From Desulfobacterales bacterium (GTDB lineage: Bacteria; Desulfobacterota; Desulfobacteria; Desulfobacterales; Desulfosalsimonadaceae): a stretch of 6,534 nucleotides of DNA. Below the pieces are notes generated by a model. That model was not told where the DNA came from. It was given only the letters and a program-made list of their open reading frames with translations, and ran no database searches. The position numbers and the translations under genes were made by a program. Positions 6,352-6,534 of the stretch are shown here, in pieces (positions within the stretch are counted from its first letter, which is position 1; each line of letters begins with the position of its first letter). The stretch spans positions 1 to 6,534 of the forward strand of contig JAOZOL010000141.1 in NCBI GenBank assembly GCA_029933295.1, given 5' to 3'.

Positions 6352-6534
6352 TCAATCGTGCAATCCATAAATAATGACGAACTCGTAAAAGTCCGCCTGC
6401 TGCGTTGCGCTCGCCGACAGTTTTTTAAGTTGGGTAGTGACTCGGCCTTTGTGCCAAAAATGACAAAAATTTCGACTTACAAATAAGTAATTCTTAAAAA
6501 TCATTATCTCGCGCAGAGACGCAGGGATCGCAGA
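6352..6534 (-). other. Repeat-like intergenic stretch with an open frame entering from the window edge
   Basis: The minus strand is open from the window edge to a TGA at 6352-6354, with an ATG at 6504, giving 50 residues from that ATG. The translation matches no family I recognise and has no ribosome site I can defend. The DNA resembles noncoding dispersed repeats: the edge carries CGCAG three times in 22 bases (6512-6533), and the word around 6374-6391 (GACGAACTCGTAAAAGTC) feels familiar from intergenic repeats of related bacteria, from memory only. It may be a repeat, a decayed gene end, or a small unknown gene. Confidence 0.35.

Overview
The window reads as a compact chromosomal housekeeping segment of a Gram-negative bacterium. 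All five complete genes lie on the minus strand, so transcription runs from high to low coordinates: a lipid A type acyltransferase (lpxL-like), hisC, cmk, rpsA and a short sppA. The moderate GC content, the protein style and the order hisC-cmk-rpsA suggest a Desulfobacterota (Desulfobacterales-like) sulfate reducer. That placement is inference from general familiarity and no phylogenetic test was done.

Layout in transcription order. At 6534-6296 there is no confident gene, only a repeat-like stretch and a weak promoter candidate. At 6295-5384 is a lysophospholipid/lipid A acyltransferase whose last codons lie in one arm of an imperfect inverted repeat (5294-5393). At 5241-4144 is hisC, translationally coupled to cmk through a TAATG overlap. 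The cmk stop codon (3470-3472) lies inside one arm of a 153-bp nested palindrome (3321-3473). A 338-bp gap then carries that palindrome, an AT-rich stretch and a leader hairpin before rpsA (3131-1047). After rpsA come a cloverleaf-like inverted repeat (989-1041) and a perfect 16-bp hairpin (948-985), then sppA (911-3).

Functionally the genes cover envelope lipid acylation, an aminotransferase of histidine or aromatic amino acid synthesis, CMP/dCMP phosphorylation, ribosomal protein S1, and a membrane-bound peptidase that clears signal peptides or membrane protein fragments. The hisC-cmk-rpsA run looks like a shortened form of the aromatic supraoperon (hisC/tyrA/aroA-cmk-rpsA) known from other proteobacteria.

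The genes are ordinary. The noteworthy signal is between them: three unrelated palindromic structures sit at the 3' ends of three successive genes, and two overlap the stop codons. The 3321-3473 palindrome looks like a small mobile (MITE-like) element that supplied the cmk stop codon. I found no new multigene system, CRISPR array, tRNA or rRNA.
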